NCBI RefSeq assembly: GCF_001461825.1
Contig: NZ_LLZC01000012.1
Span: 744,001 to 808,000 of the forward strand
Origin: Bacillus velezensis
GTDB lineage: Bacteria; Bacillota; Bacilli; Bacillales; Bacillaceae
Direction of reading: 5' to 3'
Length of the DNA stretch: 64,000 nucleotides
Position numbers and translations under genes: made by a program. Below, piece by piece: positions 45,572 to 54,409 of this stretch; the first letter of the stretch is position 1; the number at the start of each line of letters is the position of its first letter. A model generated the notes under the pieces. That model had not been told where the DNA came from. It did not search any database and worked only from the letters and a program-made list of their open reading frames with translations.

Positions 45572-47491
45572 GTGACAACATCACGTTTGCCTTTTGCTTT
45601 AACAAAAGAAAAGAATTTTTACGAAGAATTGAACAATTGGATTGGTGACGTGTTTTACGATATCCTTCCCGAGAAAGGCTTTGACCTTCGGGATGAGCAG
45701 GTATTTATGGCGTTTCAGCTTGAACGGGCATTTAAAGAGAAAAAGGTCATGTTCGCTGAGGCAGGAGTCGGTACGGGGAAAACGCTGGTGTATCTGCTGT
45801 TTGCCATCAGCTATGCCAGATATACGGGTAAACCGGCCATTATCGCATGCGCCGATGAAACGTTAATTGAACAGCTTGTCAAAAAAGAAGGCGACATTTC
45901 CAAGCTGACAGAACATTTGGATCTGCAGATTGATACACGGCTGTCCAAATCCCATGAGCAGTATCTGTGTCTGAAAAAGCTTGAGAAAACAATGCAGCGT
46001 TCTGATGATGAAAAGTGGCTGGATCTTTATGAGTCGCTGCCTTCATTCGTACACGAATCACAAGCGATGCAGCGCTTTTATCCGTACGGCGACCGCAAAC
46101 AGTACGCTGATTTGACGAATGAAGAGTGGGCAGGCGTCAGCTATGATTCCTTCCAAGATTGTTTAACTTGTGATATGAGACATAGATGCGGTTTAACACT
46201 TTCAAGAGATCATTACAGAAAATCAACGGATCTGATTGTTTGCTCCCATGATTTCTACATGGAGCATGTATGGACGGAAGAATCACGTAAAAGGGAAGGA
46301 CAGCTGCCGCTTTTGCCGGATCACAGCGCCGTCGTGTTTGATGAAGGACATCTGCTGGAATTCGCCGCGCAAAAAGCGTTAACCTATCGCGTGAAGCAGT
46401 CGACGCTCGAGCTGTTTTTAGAGCGTCTGCTTCAAAATGACATCAGAGAGGAATTCGCCGAACTGATTGAAGATGCCCTTGCCGCAAACGATGAGTTTTT
46501 CTATGTGCTGTCAGAGGAATCGAAGGAAATCGCCGGCTCTCACCGATTGGACATCCAAAACGACCAGCGCGTTAAGCGTGCGGCTGACGAACTGTGCCGT
46601 CTGCTCGATAAAATCGGCGAGGCGCTCGTATTTGAATCGGAAATGTATACGATTGATAAGTACGAGCTGTCAGTTGTAGAAGAATACGTCGAACAAATGG
46701 CATATTCGCTGTCGCTGTATCAGAAGGATGCCATCAGCTGGCTTGAAACGCGGGATACAGACTCAACGTTTGTCGTTATGCCGAGAACTGTAGCCGAAGT
46801 GCTGGGAGAAAAGGTCTTTTCTAAAAAGATTCCTTATATCTTCTCATCGGCCACTCTTTCTGAGGGCGGTTCATTTGATTATATCGCTGACAGCCTCGGA
46901 ATCCGTGATCCTTTATCATTCACCGTTGAATCTCCGTACGATTACGAGGAGCAAATGTCTGTTGCGCTTCACGGTGACATGACGTCTGAGCAGAAAACAG
47001 CCGAAACGATTGAAACCATTAAGGAGAATGAAGGACGCACCCTCGTTCTTTTCCCTTCCTTTGAAGACATGAAAGAATTTAAAGAACAGGCTGCCGCGTG
47101 GGAGCTGCCGTATCCGATATACTACGAAGGTGACGAAGAGATCAGCAGTCTGGTCGAAAAGTTCCAGCGGGATGAAGAATCCGTGCTTTGTTCCGTCCAC
47201 TTATGGGAAGGTCTTGACATTCCCGGTGACTCGCTCCGGAATGTGACCATTTGGGCATTGCCGTATCCGCCTCATGATCCGGTGTTTACCGCAAAGCGGA
47301 ACGGAGCGAAAAAAGATCCGTTTGAGGAAGTTGATCTGCCATACATGCTCTTGAGAGTCAGGCAGGGAATCGGCCGCCTTATCCGTTCTAATCAGGACAG
47401 CGGAACCATATCCATTTATGCGGGCGGAGAAAGTGAACGGGTCCTGGCCGAAGTCAAAAAGGTTTTGCCTGTTACACCGAAAATTGTATAA
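45572..47491 (+). CDS. ypvA: XPD/DinG-family ATP-dependent helicase YpvA
   Basis: 639 residues. Walker A is EAGVGTGKTLVYLL (about 64-77), the Walker B variant is VFDEGHLLEF, and the C-terminal motif is LLRVRQGIGRLIRSNQ. Cysteines CLTCDMRHRC (about 195-207), with an earlier one near 130, fit the iron-sulfur cluster of this family, so unlike the dinG gene upstream this one looks like a true DinG/YoaA-type 5'-3' helicase without an exonuclease domain. GTG start behind GGGGTTGGAG. Confidence 0.88.
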   Translation: MTTSRLPFALTKEKNFYEELNNWIGDVFYDILPEKGFDLRDEQVFMAFQLERAFKEKKVMFAEAGVGTGKTLVYLLFAISYARYTGKPAIIACADETLIEQLVKKEGDISKLTEHLDLQIDTRLSKSHEQYLCLKKLEKTMQRSDDEKWLDLYESLPSFVHESQAMQRFYPYGDRKQYADLTNEEWAGVSYDSFQDCLTCDMRHRCGLTLSRDHYRKSTDLIVCSHDFYMEHVWTEESRKREGQLPLLPDHSAVVFDEGHLLEFAAQKALTYRVKQSTLELFLERLLQNDIREEFAELIEDALAANDEFFYVLSEESKEIAGSHRLDIQNDQRVKRAADELCRLLDKIGEALVFESEMYTIDKYELSVVEEYVEQMAYSLSLYQKDAISWLETRDTDSTFVVMPRTVAEVLGEKVFSKKIPYIFSSATLSEGGSFDYIADSLGIRDPLSFTVESPYDYEEQMSVALHGDMTSEQKTAETIETIKENEGRTLVLFPSFEDMKEFKEQAAAWELPYPIYYEGDEEISSLVEKFQRDEESVLCSVHLWEGLDIPGDSLRNVTIWALPYPPHDPVFTAKRNGAKKDPFEEVDLPYMLLRVRQGIGRLIRSNQDSGTISIYAGGESERVLAEVKKVLPVTPKIV

Positions 47492-47495
47492 AAAC

Positions 47496-47530
47496 AAAAG
47501 CTGCAGGATTCTTATCCTGCGGCTTTTTTA
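47496..47530 (+). terminator. Terminator after ypvA
   Basis: AGCTGCAGGAT-TCTT-ATCCTGCGGCT followed by TTTTTA. Confidence 0.88.
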
Positions 47531-47602
47531 AATCCGGGAAGTTGACTTTATCACGGCATTCCATTAGCCTGTAATTGATAGTGAAAAGGGAGGGGAACGG
47601 AT

Positions 47603-49105
47603 ATGGATTTACATACATATGAAAAAGAGTTTTTTGATCTGTTAAAAAGAGTATCCCACTATGTCGAAGCCATTGCACTTATGCATTGGGACTTAAGAAC
47701 GGGAGCCCCGAAAAAAGGCTCTGATGATCGGGCGGAAAGCATCGGACAGCTTTCGGCTGACGTTTTTCAAATCCAGACATCCGACCGGATGAAAGAGCTG
47801 ATCGACATCCTTCTCGCGCATGCAGAAGAGCTCTCTGAAGATACAGTGAAAGCGGCGGAACTTGCGAAAAAAGATTATGATCATAATAAAAAAATTCCTG
47901 AAGATGAGTATAAAGAATATGTCATTTTAACATCAAAAGCTGAAACGGCTTGGGAGGATGCAAAGGCTGCCTCTGATTTCTCTATGTTTGCTCCGTACCT
48001 TGAGAAGCTGATTGATTTTAATAAGCGGTTTATTTCGTATTGGGGCTATGAAGATCATCCGTACAACGCATTGCTCGATATTTTCGAACCGGGTGTTACG
48101 GTAAAGGTGCTGGATCAGCTGTTTTCTGAATTGAAGGAAGCGATCATTCCGCTTATCAAAAAAGTGACGGAATCCGGCAATAAACCGGACACTTCCTTTA
48201 TAACGAAAACGTTTCCGAAAGAACAACAAAGAGACCTCTCCTTGTATTTCTTAAAAGAGTTCGGGTATGATTTTGACGGCGGCCGCCTGGACGAGACGGT
48301 GCATCCGTTTGCGACGACAATCAACCGGGGCGATGTGCGGGTGACGACCAGATATGACGAAAACGATTTCCGCACGGCAATTTTCGGAACGATTCATGAA
48401 TGCGGGCATGCGATCTACGAGCAGAATATTGACGAAGCGCTGAGCGGAACGAACTTATCTGACGGTGCATCCATGGGAATTCATGAATCCCAATCGTTAT
48501 TTTATGAAAACTTTATCGCCAGAAATCAACATTTCTGGACCGCCTATTATGAAAAAATGGTTGAGGCTTCGCCTGATCAATTTCAAGATGTGAAAAGAGA
48601 AGATTTTGTACGCGCTGTCAACGAGGCGAAACCGACCTTTATCCGAATTGAAGCCGATGAGCTGACATATCCGCTTCATATTATTATCCGTTATGAAATT
48701 GAAAAAGCAATTTTCAGTAATGAAGTGACAGTGGAAGAACTGCCTGCATTGTGGAATCAAAAATATCATGATTATTTAGGCATTACGCCGCCATCTGACG
48801 CAAAAGGCATTTTGCAGGACGTACATTGGGCGGGCGGCGATTTCGGCTATTTCCCTTCCTATGCGCTCGGATATATGTATGCGGCACAGCTGAAGCATAC
48901 CATGCTTGACGATCTGCCTGAATTTGATCAATTAATAGAACGGGGCGACTTTGAGCCGATCAAACAATGGCTGACAGAAAAGGTTCATCAGCACGGAAGA
49001 CGCAAAATGCCGCTTGACATCATAAAAGATGCAACGGGAGAAGAGCTGAACGTTCAATATCTCATTGAGTATCTCGTCGGTAAATATTCAAATTTATATT
49101 TATAA
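47603..49105 (+). CDS. ypwA: M32-family metallocarboxypeptidase YpwA
   Basis: 500 residues, family length. The zinc motif is HECGHAIYEQ (HExxH) near residue 263, the third ligand is in GIHESQSLFYEN, and the conserved IRIEADELTYPLHI block is present. It is a cytosolic thermostable-type carboxypeptidase (Taq carboxypeptidase family) with broad specificity. GGGAGGGGAACGG is the ribosome site. Confidence 0.94.
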   Translation: MDLHTYEKEFFDLLKRVSHYVEAIALMHWDLRTGAPKKGSDDRAESIGQLSADVFQIQTSDRMKELIDILLAHAEELSEDTVKAAELAKKDYDHNKKIPEDEYKEYVILTSKAETAWEDAKAASDFSMFAPYLEKLIDFNKRFISYWGYEDHPYNALLDIFEPGVTVKVLDQLFSELKEAIIPLIKKVTESGNKPDTSFITKTFPKEQQRDLSLYFLKEFGYDFDGGRLDETVHPFATTINRGDVRVTTRYDENDFRTAIFGTIHECGHAIYEQNIDEALSGTNLSDGASMGIHESQSLFYENFIARNQHFWTAYYEKMVEASPDQFQDVKREDFVRAVNEAKPTFIRIEADELTYPLHIIIRYEIEKAIFSNEVTVEELPALWNQKYHDYLGITPPSDAKGILQDVHWAGGDFGYFPSYALGYMYAAQLKHTMLDDLPEFDQLIERGDFEPIKQWLTEKVHQHGRRKMPLDIIKDATGEELNVQYLIEYLVGKYSNLYL

Positions 49106-49108
49106 ACG

Positions 49109-49137
49109 AAACGCCCGGTATACACCGGGCGTTTTTC
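49109..49137 (+). terminator. Terminator after ypwA
   Basis: ACGCCCGG / CCGGGCGT stem with TTTTTC. Confidence 0.88.
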
Positions 49138-49149
49138 TAAAAATTCTAA

Positions 49150-49194
49150 AAAGACGAATAATCGAAAACCAATTCTTTGTAAAAGTTCGGAAAT
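49150..49194 (+). promoter_or_regulatory. PurR operator: two inverted PurBoxes upstream of xpt
   Basis: The bottom-strand sequence at 49182-49194 is ATTTCCGAACTTT, a full match to the PurBox AWWWCCGAACWWT. A weaker box in the opposite direction, AAAGACGAATAAT, is at 49150-49162, with 19 bases between. This pairing is how PurR sites are built; it would repress xpt-pbuX at low PRPP. Confidence 0.7.
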
Positions 49195-49230
49195 ATTCAA
49201 ATTTCACTATGCAAAAGAAGTGTATCTTGT

Positions 49231-49236
49231 TATAAT
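49231..49236 (+). promoter_or_regulatory. -10 box of the xpt promoter
   Basis: Perfect TATAAT 20 bases before the riboswitch aptamer. No good -35 at the standard distance (TATGCA). Confidence 0.55.
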
Positions 49237-49255
49237 TTGATTAATATCATAAGAA

Positions 49256-49324
49256 CACTCATATAATCGCGTGGATATGGCACGCAAGTTTCTACCGGTC
49301 ACCGTAAATGTCCGACTATGAGTG
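49256..49324 (+). ncRNA. Guanine riboswitch aptamer (purine class)
   Basis: P1 is CACTCATA / TATGAGTG, with P2 GCGTGGATATGGCACGC and the P3 stem-loop ending in TGTCC. The junction pyrimidine before TATGAG is C (GACTATG), which in purine riboswitches selects guanine rather than adenine. It is nearly identical to the B. subtilis xpt aptamer. Ligand binding should favour the downstream terminator and shut off xpt-pbuX. Confidence 0.96.
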
Positions 49325-49368
49325 AGCAATGGAACGGCTTTATTCGGCCGTTGCGTGTAGATCATTCG

Positions 49369-49410
49369 GCATTGCTTGCTCTTTTTTGGAGAGCGGGCAA
49401 TGCTTTTTTT
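49369..49410 (+). terminator. Riboswitch-controlled terminator upstream of xpt
   Basis: GCATTGCTTGCTC / GAGAGCGGGCAATGC hairpin followed by TTTTTTT, the expression platform of the xpt guanine riboswitch. Confidence 0.9.
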
Positions 49411-49421
49411 ATTTTTTATAA

Positions 49422-51322
<1,901 letters not shown>

Positions 51323-51532
51323 TTATCCGTTTTTCTTTAAAATAACATCTTATTTTATCCAGATCGAGGATGCTTCCGAAAGTTGCTGAACTTTTTGCGA
51401 GGCATTCTCTTTCATTTTTTGAAAAAGAAACTAAATTGAGTGATGAGGCATCCGCCTTATTTCGCCGAAAAACCGTCCCGCACTATATGTACGTGAACGA
51501 GTATTTTGTGCACAGATCCTTACAAAAGAGAG
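51323..51532 (+). other. Region after pbuX, no supported gene
   Basis: About 210 bases. A 63-codon frame starts at 51370 (MLPKVAELFARHSLSFFEKE) and runs into the next hairpin; its GAGG is directly against the ATG, so there is no usable ribosome site. It may be a remnant. No plus-strand terminator for pbuX is evident here except the hairpin at 51533. Confidence 0.35.
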
Positions 51533-51561
51533 TGAAAAGAAGGGAAAGCCCCTTCTTTTAA
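51533..51561. terminator. Bidirectional terminator at the end of the first LCI-like gene
   Basis: AAAAGAAGGG-AAAGC-CCCTTCTTTT, A/T-rich at the base on both sides, so it can work in both directions. It overlaps the stop codon of the minus-strand gene. Confidence 0.75.
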
Positions 51562-51833
51562 TTAATCCATCCTTCAAAAGTTGCGCGATAGAACCCTTCG
51601 ATTATCTCTACTTTCTTAAGGTAATAAGTAACACCATTCTTAACAGTTGTATTTGGGATATCCCATCTATGAAGGTAATCCATTGTAAAAGAATCTTTGG
51701 TCGCTTGTGTCGAAATTTTTGTTTGAGTTGAGTCGCTATTTGTATTGCCAGGGCTGGATGCAAAAGCAGGGGCAGCGGAAACGAGTAAAGCGAGAGACAA
51801 GGCAGAACCAGTTAAAACCTTTTTCAATTTCAT
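51558..51833 (-). CDS. LCI-like secreted antimicrobial peptide precursor, copy 1
   Basis: 91 residues. The signal peptide is KKVLTGSALSLALLVSAAPAFA with cleavage expected near A25, almost the same as in the B. subtilis/amyloliquefaciens LCI bacteriocin precursor. A Ser/Thr-rich pro-region follows, then a C-terminal beta-type core NGVTYYLKKVEIIEGFYRAT ending FEGWIN. Mature LCI is a Cys-free beta-sheet peptide of similar layout. ATG 51833 lies 8 bases after AAGGAG; the GTG upstream is inside that site. Family assignment is from signal peptide and pattern, so an LCI paralogue of unknown activity. Confidence 0.72.
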   Translation of the reverse strand: MKLKKVLTGSALSLALLVSAAPAFASSPGNTNSDSTQTKISTQATKDSFTMDYLHRWDIPNTTVKNGVTYYLKKVEIIEGFYRATFEGWIN

Positions 51834-51850
51834 TTTAAACACTCCTTTTT

Positions 51851-51866
51851 TAATACAATTGTATTA
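51851..51866. promoter_or_regulatory. 16-bp palindrome in the promoter of LCI-like copy 1
   Basis: TAATACAATTGTATTA, perfect, 17 bases before the start. The same word occurs ahead of copy 2. It overlaps a minus-strand -10 candidate (TAATAAT). Confidence 0.65.
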
Positions 51867-52178
51867 TTACATAAAATACAAAAATGACCAAGGATTTTTT
51901 TGTTAATATTTTGTGAGTGTGAATTTAGTTAGGGGCAATCCTATCATTCACTGTTGAGGCTTTATTTCAGGATATTGATAAGTATATAGAGAAAAAGAGT
52001 TGAATATTGCCGGCCTCTGGTGATCTGCAGCTTTTGAGTGAGTGCTTGCTTTAGATATTTCAATGCTTTTCCAACGGGGAAGGTGCGATATGAAATTTAA
52101 CACTGAAACAATTGTACAAAAGTAAAATCTTTATTTAAAATGTTATAAATACGAATTTTCAATATAGGAGGTTATCTG
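51867..52178 (+). other. AT-rich intergenic region with a coding remnant
   Basis: About 310 bases between the divergent copy 1 and hydrolase genes. The first 45 bases hold the copy 1 promoter (TTTGTTAAT at 51899 is also conserved at copy 2). At 51937-52005 a frame reads ILSFTVEALFQDIDKYIEKK before a stop, with an upstream stop and no start codon, so it is a fragment of something. The last 60 bases hold the hydrolase ribosome site (TAGGAGG). Confidence 0.35.
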
Positions 52179-52745
52179 ATGGCAGAAAAGAAAAAAGCTT
52201 TAATCATTGTGGATGTACAAAAAGCCTTTGATGATAAAAAGTGGGGAGAACGAAATAACGTAAAGGCGGAAGAAAATATCAGCAAAATACTGAAATTATG
52301 GAGAGAAAAAGGATGGACAGTCATATACATACAACATATTTCTGATAAACCTGGTTCTTTATTTTATCCAAAAAATGAGGGGGTTGCTATAAAGGAAATC
52401 GTTAAACCTATGGATAAAGAAGTCATTATAACCAAGAAAGTAAACAGCAGCTTTATTGGTACTAATCTAGAAGAGCTTTTAAAAGCAAATGATATAACAA
52501 CTGTCGTAATCACTGGCTTGACTACACCGCACTGTGTTTCAACAACCACAAGGATGAGCGGTAATTTAGGATTTGATACATACCTGATTTCAGATGCAAC
52601 AGCAGCCTTTGGAATGAGAGACCAAAATGATACATATTATGATGCAGAGACTATTCACAATATATCTCTGGCAACATTGCATGATGAATTCGCCACAATA
52701 TTAACGACTGATCAATTAATCAATGATTTTAAAAAAAGAAACTGA
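52179..52745 (+). CDS. Isochorismatase-family cysteine hydrolase
   Basis: 188 residues of the isochorismatase/nicotinamidase fold. The catalytic triad is visible: D12 in LIIVDVQKAF, K86 or K87 in ITKKVNSSF, and C119 in GLTTPHCVSTTTRMS. The non-Pro cis-peptide region precedes the cysteine as usual. There is no signal peptide and no isochorismate or nicotinamide pathway nearby, so the substrate is unknown. Codon use is AT-rich (many AAA, ATA, TTA), unlike the flanking backbone, which suggests transfer. TAGGAGGTTATCTG precedes the ATG. Confidence 0.85.
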   Translation: MAEKKKALIIVDVQKAFDDKKWGERNNVKAEENISKILKLWREKGWTVIYIQHISDKPGSLFYPKNEGVAIKEIVKPMDKEVIITKKVNSSFIGTNLEELLKANDITTVVITGLTTPHCVSTTTRMSGNLGFDTYLISDATAAFGMRDQNDTYYDAETIHNISLATLHDEFATILTTDQLINDFKKRN

Positions 52746-53065
52746 TTAACATTATGGCTAAGCCCGGCGGTAGGGATAGGCGGCTGAAAAGCATATTCAG
52801 GCGCATACAAGGGCCTCGTCGGAAAATACGGGGGTTGCCGACTCTTTTCATCGTCGCAATATCGATTGAAAAAAGGCATCTGCTTCAGATGCTTTTTTTG
52901 TTTCTTGTAAACCGGTTTCGGTAAAAATGCTCGGCGGTTAACGGGCAGATTCGGCTTCGGTTTTGAATAACAAAAGGCTTTACTAATCAGCGAATTATTC
53001 AAGATTTTTTGGCTTGTGCTGAGTCTGATGTTTTTTGATTTCCTCGAATATATTGGCTTGATCAT
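52712..53065 (-). CDS. Doubtful Pro/Tyr/Lys-rich ORF
   Basis: 117 codons, no clear ribosome site. The middle (52750-52975) has a G/C-rich codon style like the chromosome backbone and reads PNLPVNRRAFLPKPVYKK and PYFPTRPLYAPEYAFQPP, coat-protein-like, while both ends are AT-rich. However, a strong bidirectional terminator lies inside it and its end overlaps the hydrolase gene. It is probably a remnant or chance frame. Confidence 0.2.
   Translation of the reverse strand: MIKPIYSRKSKNIRLSTSQKILNNSLISKAFCYSKPKPNLPVNRRAFLPKPVYKKQKKHLKQMPFFNRYCDDEKSRQPPYFPTRPLYAPEYAFQPPIPTAGLSHNVNQFLFLKSLIN
52868..52899. terminator. Bidirectional terminator downstream of the hydrolase
   Basis: GCATCTG-CTT-CAGATGC with AAAAAAG before and TTTTTTTG after, a textbook two-way terminator. 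Confidence 0.85.
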
Positions 53066-53207
53066 CTTTTTGAGGCCGAGGCTCTTTGTTAAGACATTTT
53101 GGATCGATCACATTTTTAAGATCTTTGATGGTTAAAGGCTTACAGTCATCTTTTAATTCGTAGCCTAATTGTCCATTAGTTTCTAAAGTGGCATATATAT
53201 CGATCAA
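52995..53207 (-). CDS. Small hypothetical ORF, possibly truncated
   Basis: 70 codons beginning at TTG right after two stop codons, with no ribosome site. The peptide is protein-like and hydrophilic (ETNGQLGYELKDDCKPLTIK, FEEIKKHQTQHKPKNLE). A minus-strand terminator lies 20 bases upstream of it. I do not recognise it; it may be the 3' part of a broken gene. Confidence 0.3.
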   Translation of the reverse strand: MIDIYATLETNGQLGYELKDDCKPLTIKDLKNVIDPKCLNKEPRPQKDDQANIFEEIKKHQTQHKPKNLE

Positions 53208-53227
53208 TTATTAAGGTCAGTGAAACT

Positions 53228-53250
53228 AAAAAAAGGGGACAGAGCCCCTT
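53228..53250 (-). terminator. Minus-strand terminator in the accessory region
   Basis: On the minus strand AAGGGG-CTCTGT-CCCCTT followed by TTTTTT, about 20 bases after the stop of the fragment at 53271. Confidence 0.7.
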
Positions 53251-53270
53251 CATATTCGTAACAGCGCTCA

Positions 53271-53405
53271 TCATTCCCATACCAGATTCCGTTCCATGAT
53301 AAAACAATTATTGACACCGTCAAAATAGATATTTGGAACTTCTTTTCTGGAAAACAAACATGGAACAAACTGATCTGCTGCACAAGTTCTTAACCCTTTG
53401 TTTCT
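53271..53405 (-). pseudogene. C-terminal fragment of a lost minus-strand gene
   Basis: 44 codons without a start codon, opening after a stop: it reads TCAADQFVPCLFSRKEVPNI and YFDGVNNCFIMERNLVWE before TGA, then a proper terminator. The composition is protein-like with three Cys. That it ends in a stop plus terminator but lacks a 5' end suggests a decayed gene. The family is not recognised. Upstream (53406-53584) is AT-rich with a TGTCAA / TTGACA inverted repeat at 53419-53441 and no gene. Confidence 0.35.
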
Positions 53406-53584
53406 TTAATACAGAACATGTCAATAGTTTTAATTTTGACACTTCTTTAATATAGAATTGAGAAAAATAATGTCTGGTTGAAAAAAGTAACATGTTAGCA
53501 ATCATTTATTCTCTCATCTGCACGGTAACATACGGATTTTTTTTAGTTATTACTTAAGACAAACTTTCCGCCCGTCATGAAAAA

Positions 53585-53848
53585 TCAGCTTTTGTAGACG
53601 GCTGTCCAAGTGCCATCAGCACCATGGAAGGTGATGTTGTCTAAATAATAGGTGATTCCATTCCGGTAAATTGAAGTAGGATAATCAGGGCCAGAACCAT
53701 TAAGTATGAACGTCGCCAAAGCAGATACTTCCTTCGTTTTACTTTCTGCAGAAGGTGTATCAGCAGGACCTGCGGCAAAAGCAGGGGCGGCAGAACAGAG
53801 TAAAGCGAGTGATAGGGCTGAGCCGGCTAAAGTTTTTTTCATTTTCAT
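53585..53848 (-). CDS. LCI-like secreted antimicrobial peptide precursor, copy 2
   Basis: 87 residues, paralogous to the gene at 51558. The signal peptide is KKTLAGSALSLALLCSAAPAFA, then a pro-region and the core YRNGITYYLDNITFHGADGT ending WTAVYKS. The NGxTYYL and G-x-x-x-A elements align with copy 1 and with the LCI C-terminus (aromatic residues, no Cys in the core). ATG 53848 lies 8 bases after AAAAGGAG. Expected to be secreted by the Sec route and processed. Activity and immunity are not shown by sequence. Confidence 0.72.
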   Translation of the reverse strand: MKMKKTLAGSALSLALLCSAAPAFAAGPADTPSAESKTKEVSALATFILNGSGPDYPTSIYRNGITYYLDNITFHGADGTWTAVYKS

Positions 53849-53871
53849 TGTAAACACTCCTTTTCTTTTTT

Positions 53872-53887
53872 TAATACAATTGTATTA
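53872..53887. promoter_or_regulatory. 16-bp palindrome in the promoter of LCI-like copy 2
   Basis: TAATACAATTGTATTA, identical to the copy 1 element, 23 bases before the start. Upstream TTTGTTAAT (53921) is also shared at about the same distance. Confidence 0.65.
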
Positions 53888-54070
53888 TTACATATTATGT
53901 TAAATAAGTACATGCTTATCTTTGTTAATTTTTTGTGAACAAACAGATAATCTATTTAAACGCAGAGTTGAAATAAGTATGATGATGAAGCAATTATCAT
54001 CTATAAAAATAAGATCAGGAAGTAGCTGATTTTCTCAAAAATCATCTGCTCTTGCGAAATGAGGAGTTGC

Positions 54071-54379
54071 ATGACATTTACGGCACGGGCGGTAGCCATT
54101 ATCAAACAGATACCTGAAGGAAAAGTGATGACGTATGGTCAAATTGCCGGTCTTGCGGGAAGTCCGCGGGGAGCGAGGCAGGTTGTGCGGATTCTTCACT
54201 CCATGAGTAAAAAGCATCATCTTCCTTGGCACAGGGTCATCAATGCAAAGGGCGAAATCGGATTGAGAGATGAAGAGATGTTTTCCGTACAGAAGCTGTC
54301 TCTTGAAGCTGAGGGGGTAGCGGTCACGTCAGACGGACGGATCGATCTCAATTTATACGTCTATGATCCGAATATGTAA
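54071..54379 (+). CDS. Alkyltransferase-like protein (ATL)
   Basis: 102 residues homologous to the DNA-binding domain of O6-alkylguanine methyltransferase. The active-site PCHRV is replaced by PWHRV (W53), so it cannot accept an alkyl group. Y22 (MTYGQIA) and the arginine-finger helix GARQVVRIL, which flip the base, are kept. Known ATL proteins bind O6-alkylguanine and hand it to nucleotide excision repair. ATG 54071 after GAGGAGTTGC. Confidence 0.9.
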   Translation: MTFTARAVAIIKQIPEGKVMTYGQIAGLAGSPRGARQVVRILHSMSKKHHLPWHRVINAKGEIGLRDEEMFSVQKLSLEAEGVAVTSDGRIDLNLYVYDPNM

Positions 54380-54409
54380 AAAAACCTGCCGTATATCGGC
54401 AGGTTTTTC
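54379..54409. terminator. Bidirectional terminator between the ATL and GNAT genes
   Basis: AACCTGCCG-TATAT-CGGCAGGTT with AAAA before and TTTT after. It abuts the GNAT stop codon. Confidence 0.85.

Noticed and set aside
52754-52924. Plus-strand basic peptide frame MAKPGGRDRRLKSIF after the hydrolase gene
   Set aside because: No ribosome site, and it runs through a strong bidirectional terminator.
53240-53400. Third LCI-like gene copy with a frameshift
   Set aside because: Some aromatic patterns (IYFDGVNN, WNGIWYGNDE) recall the LCI core, but there is no signal peptide, no shared promoter palindrome and no consistent frame.
53320-53505. 61-codon minus-strand frame
   Set aside because: Different frame of the decayed 53271 fragment; no ribosome site and AT-rich composition.
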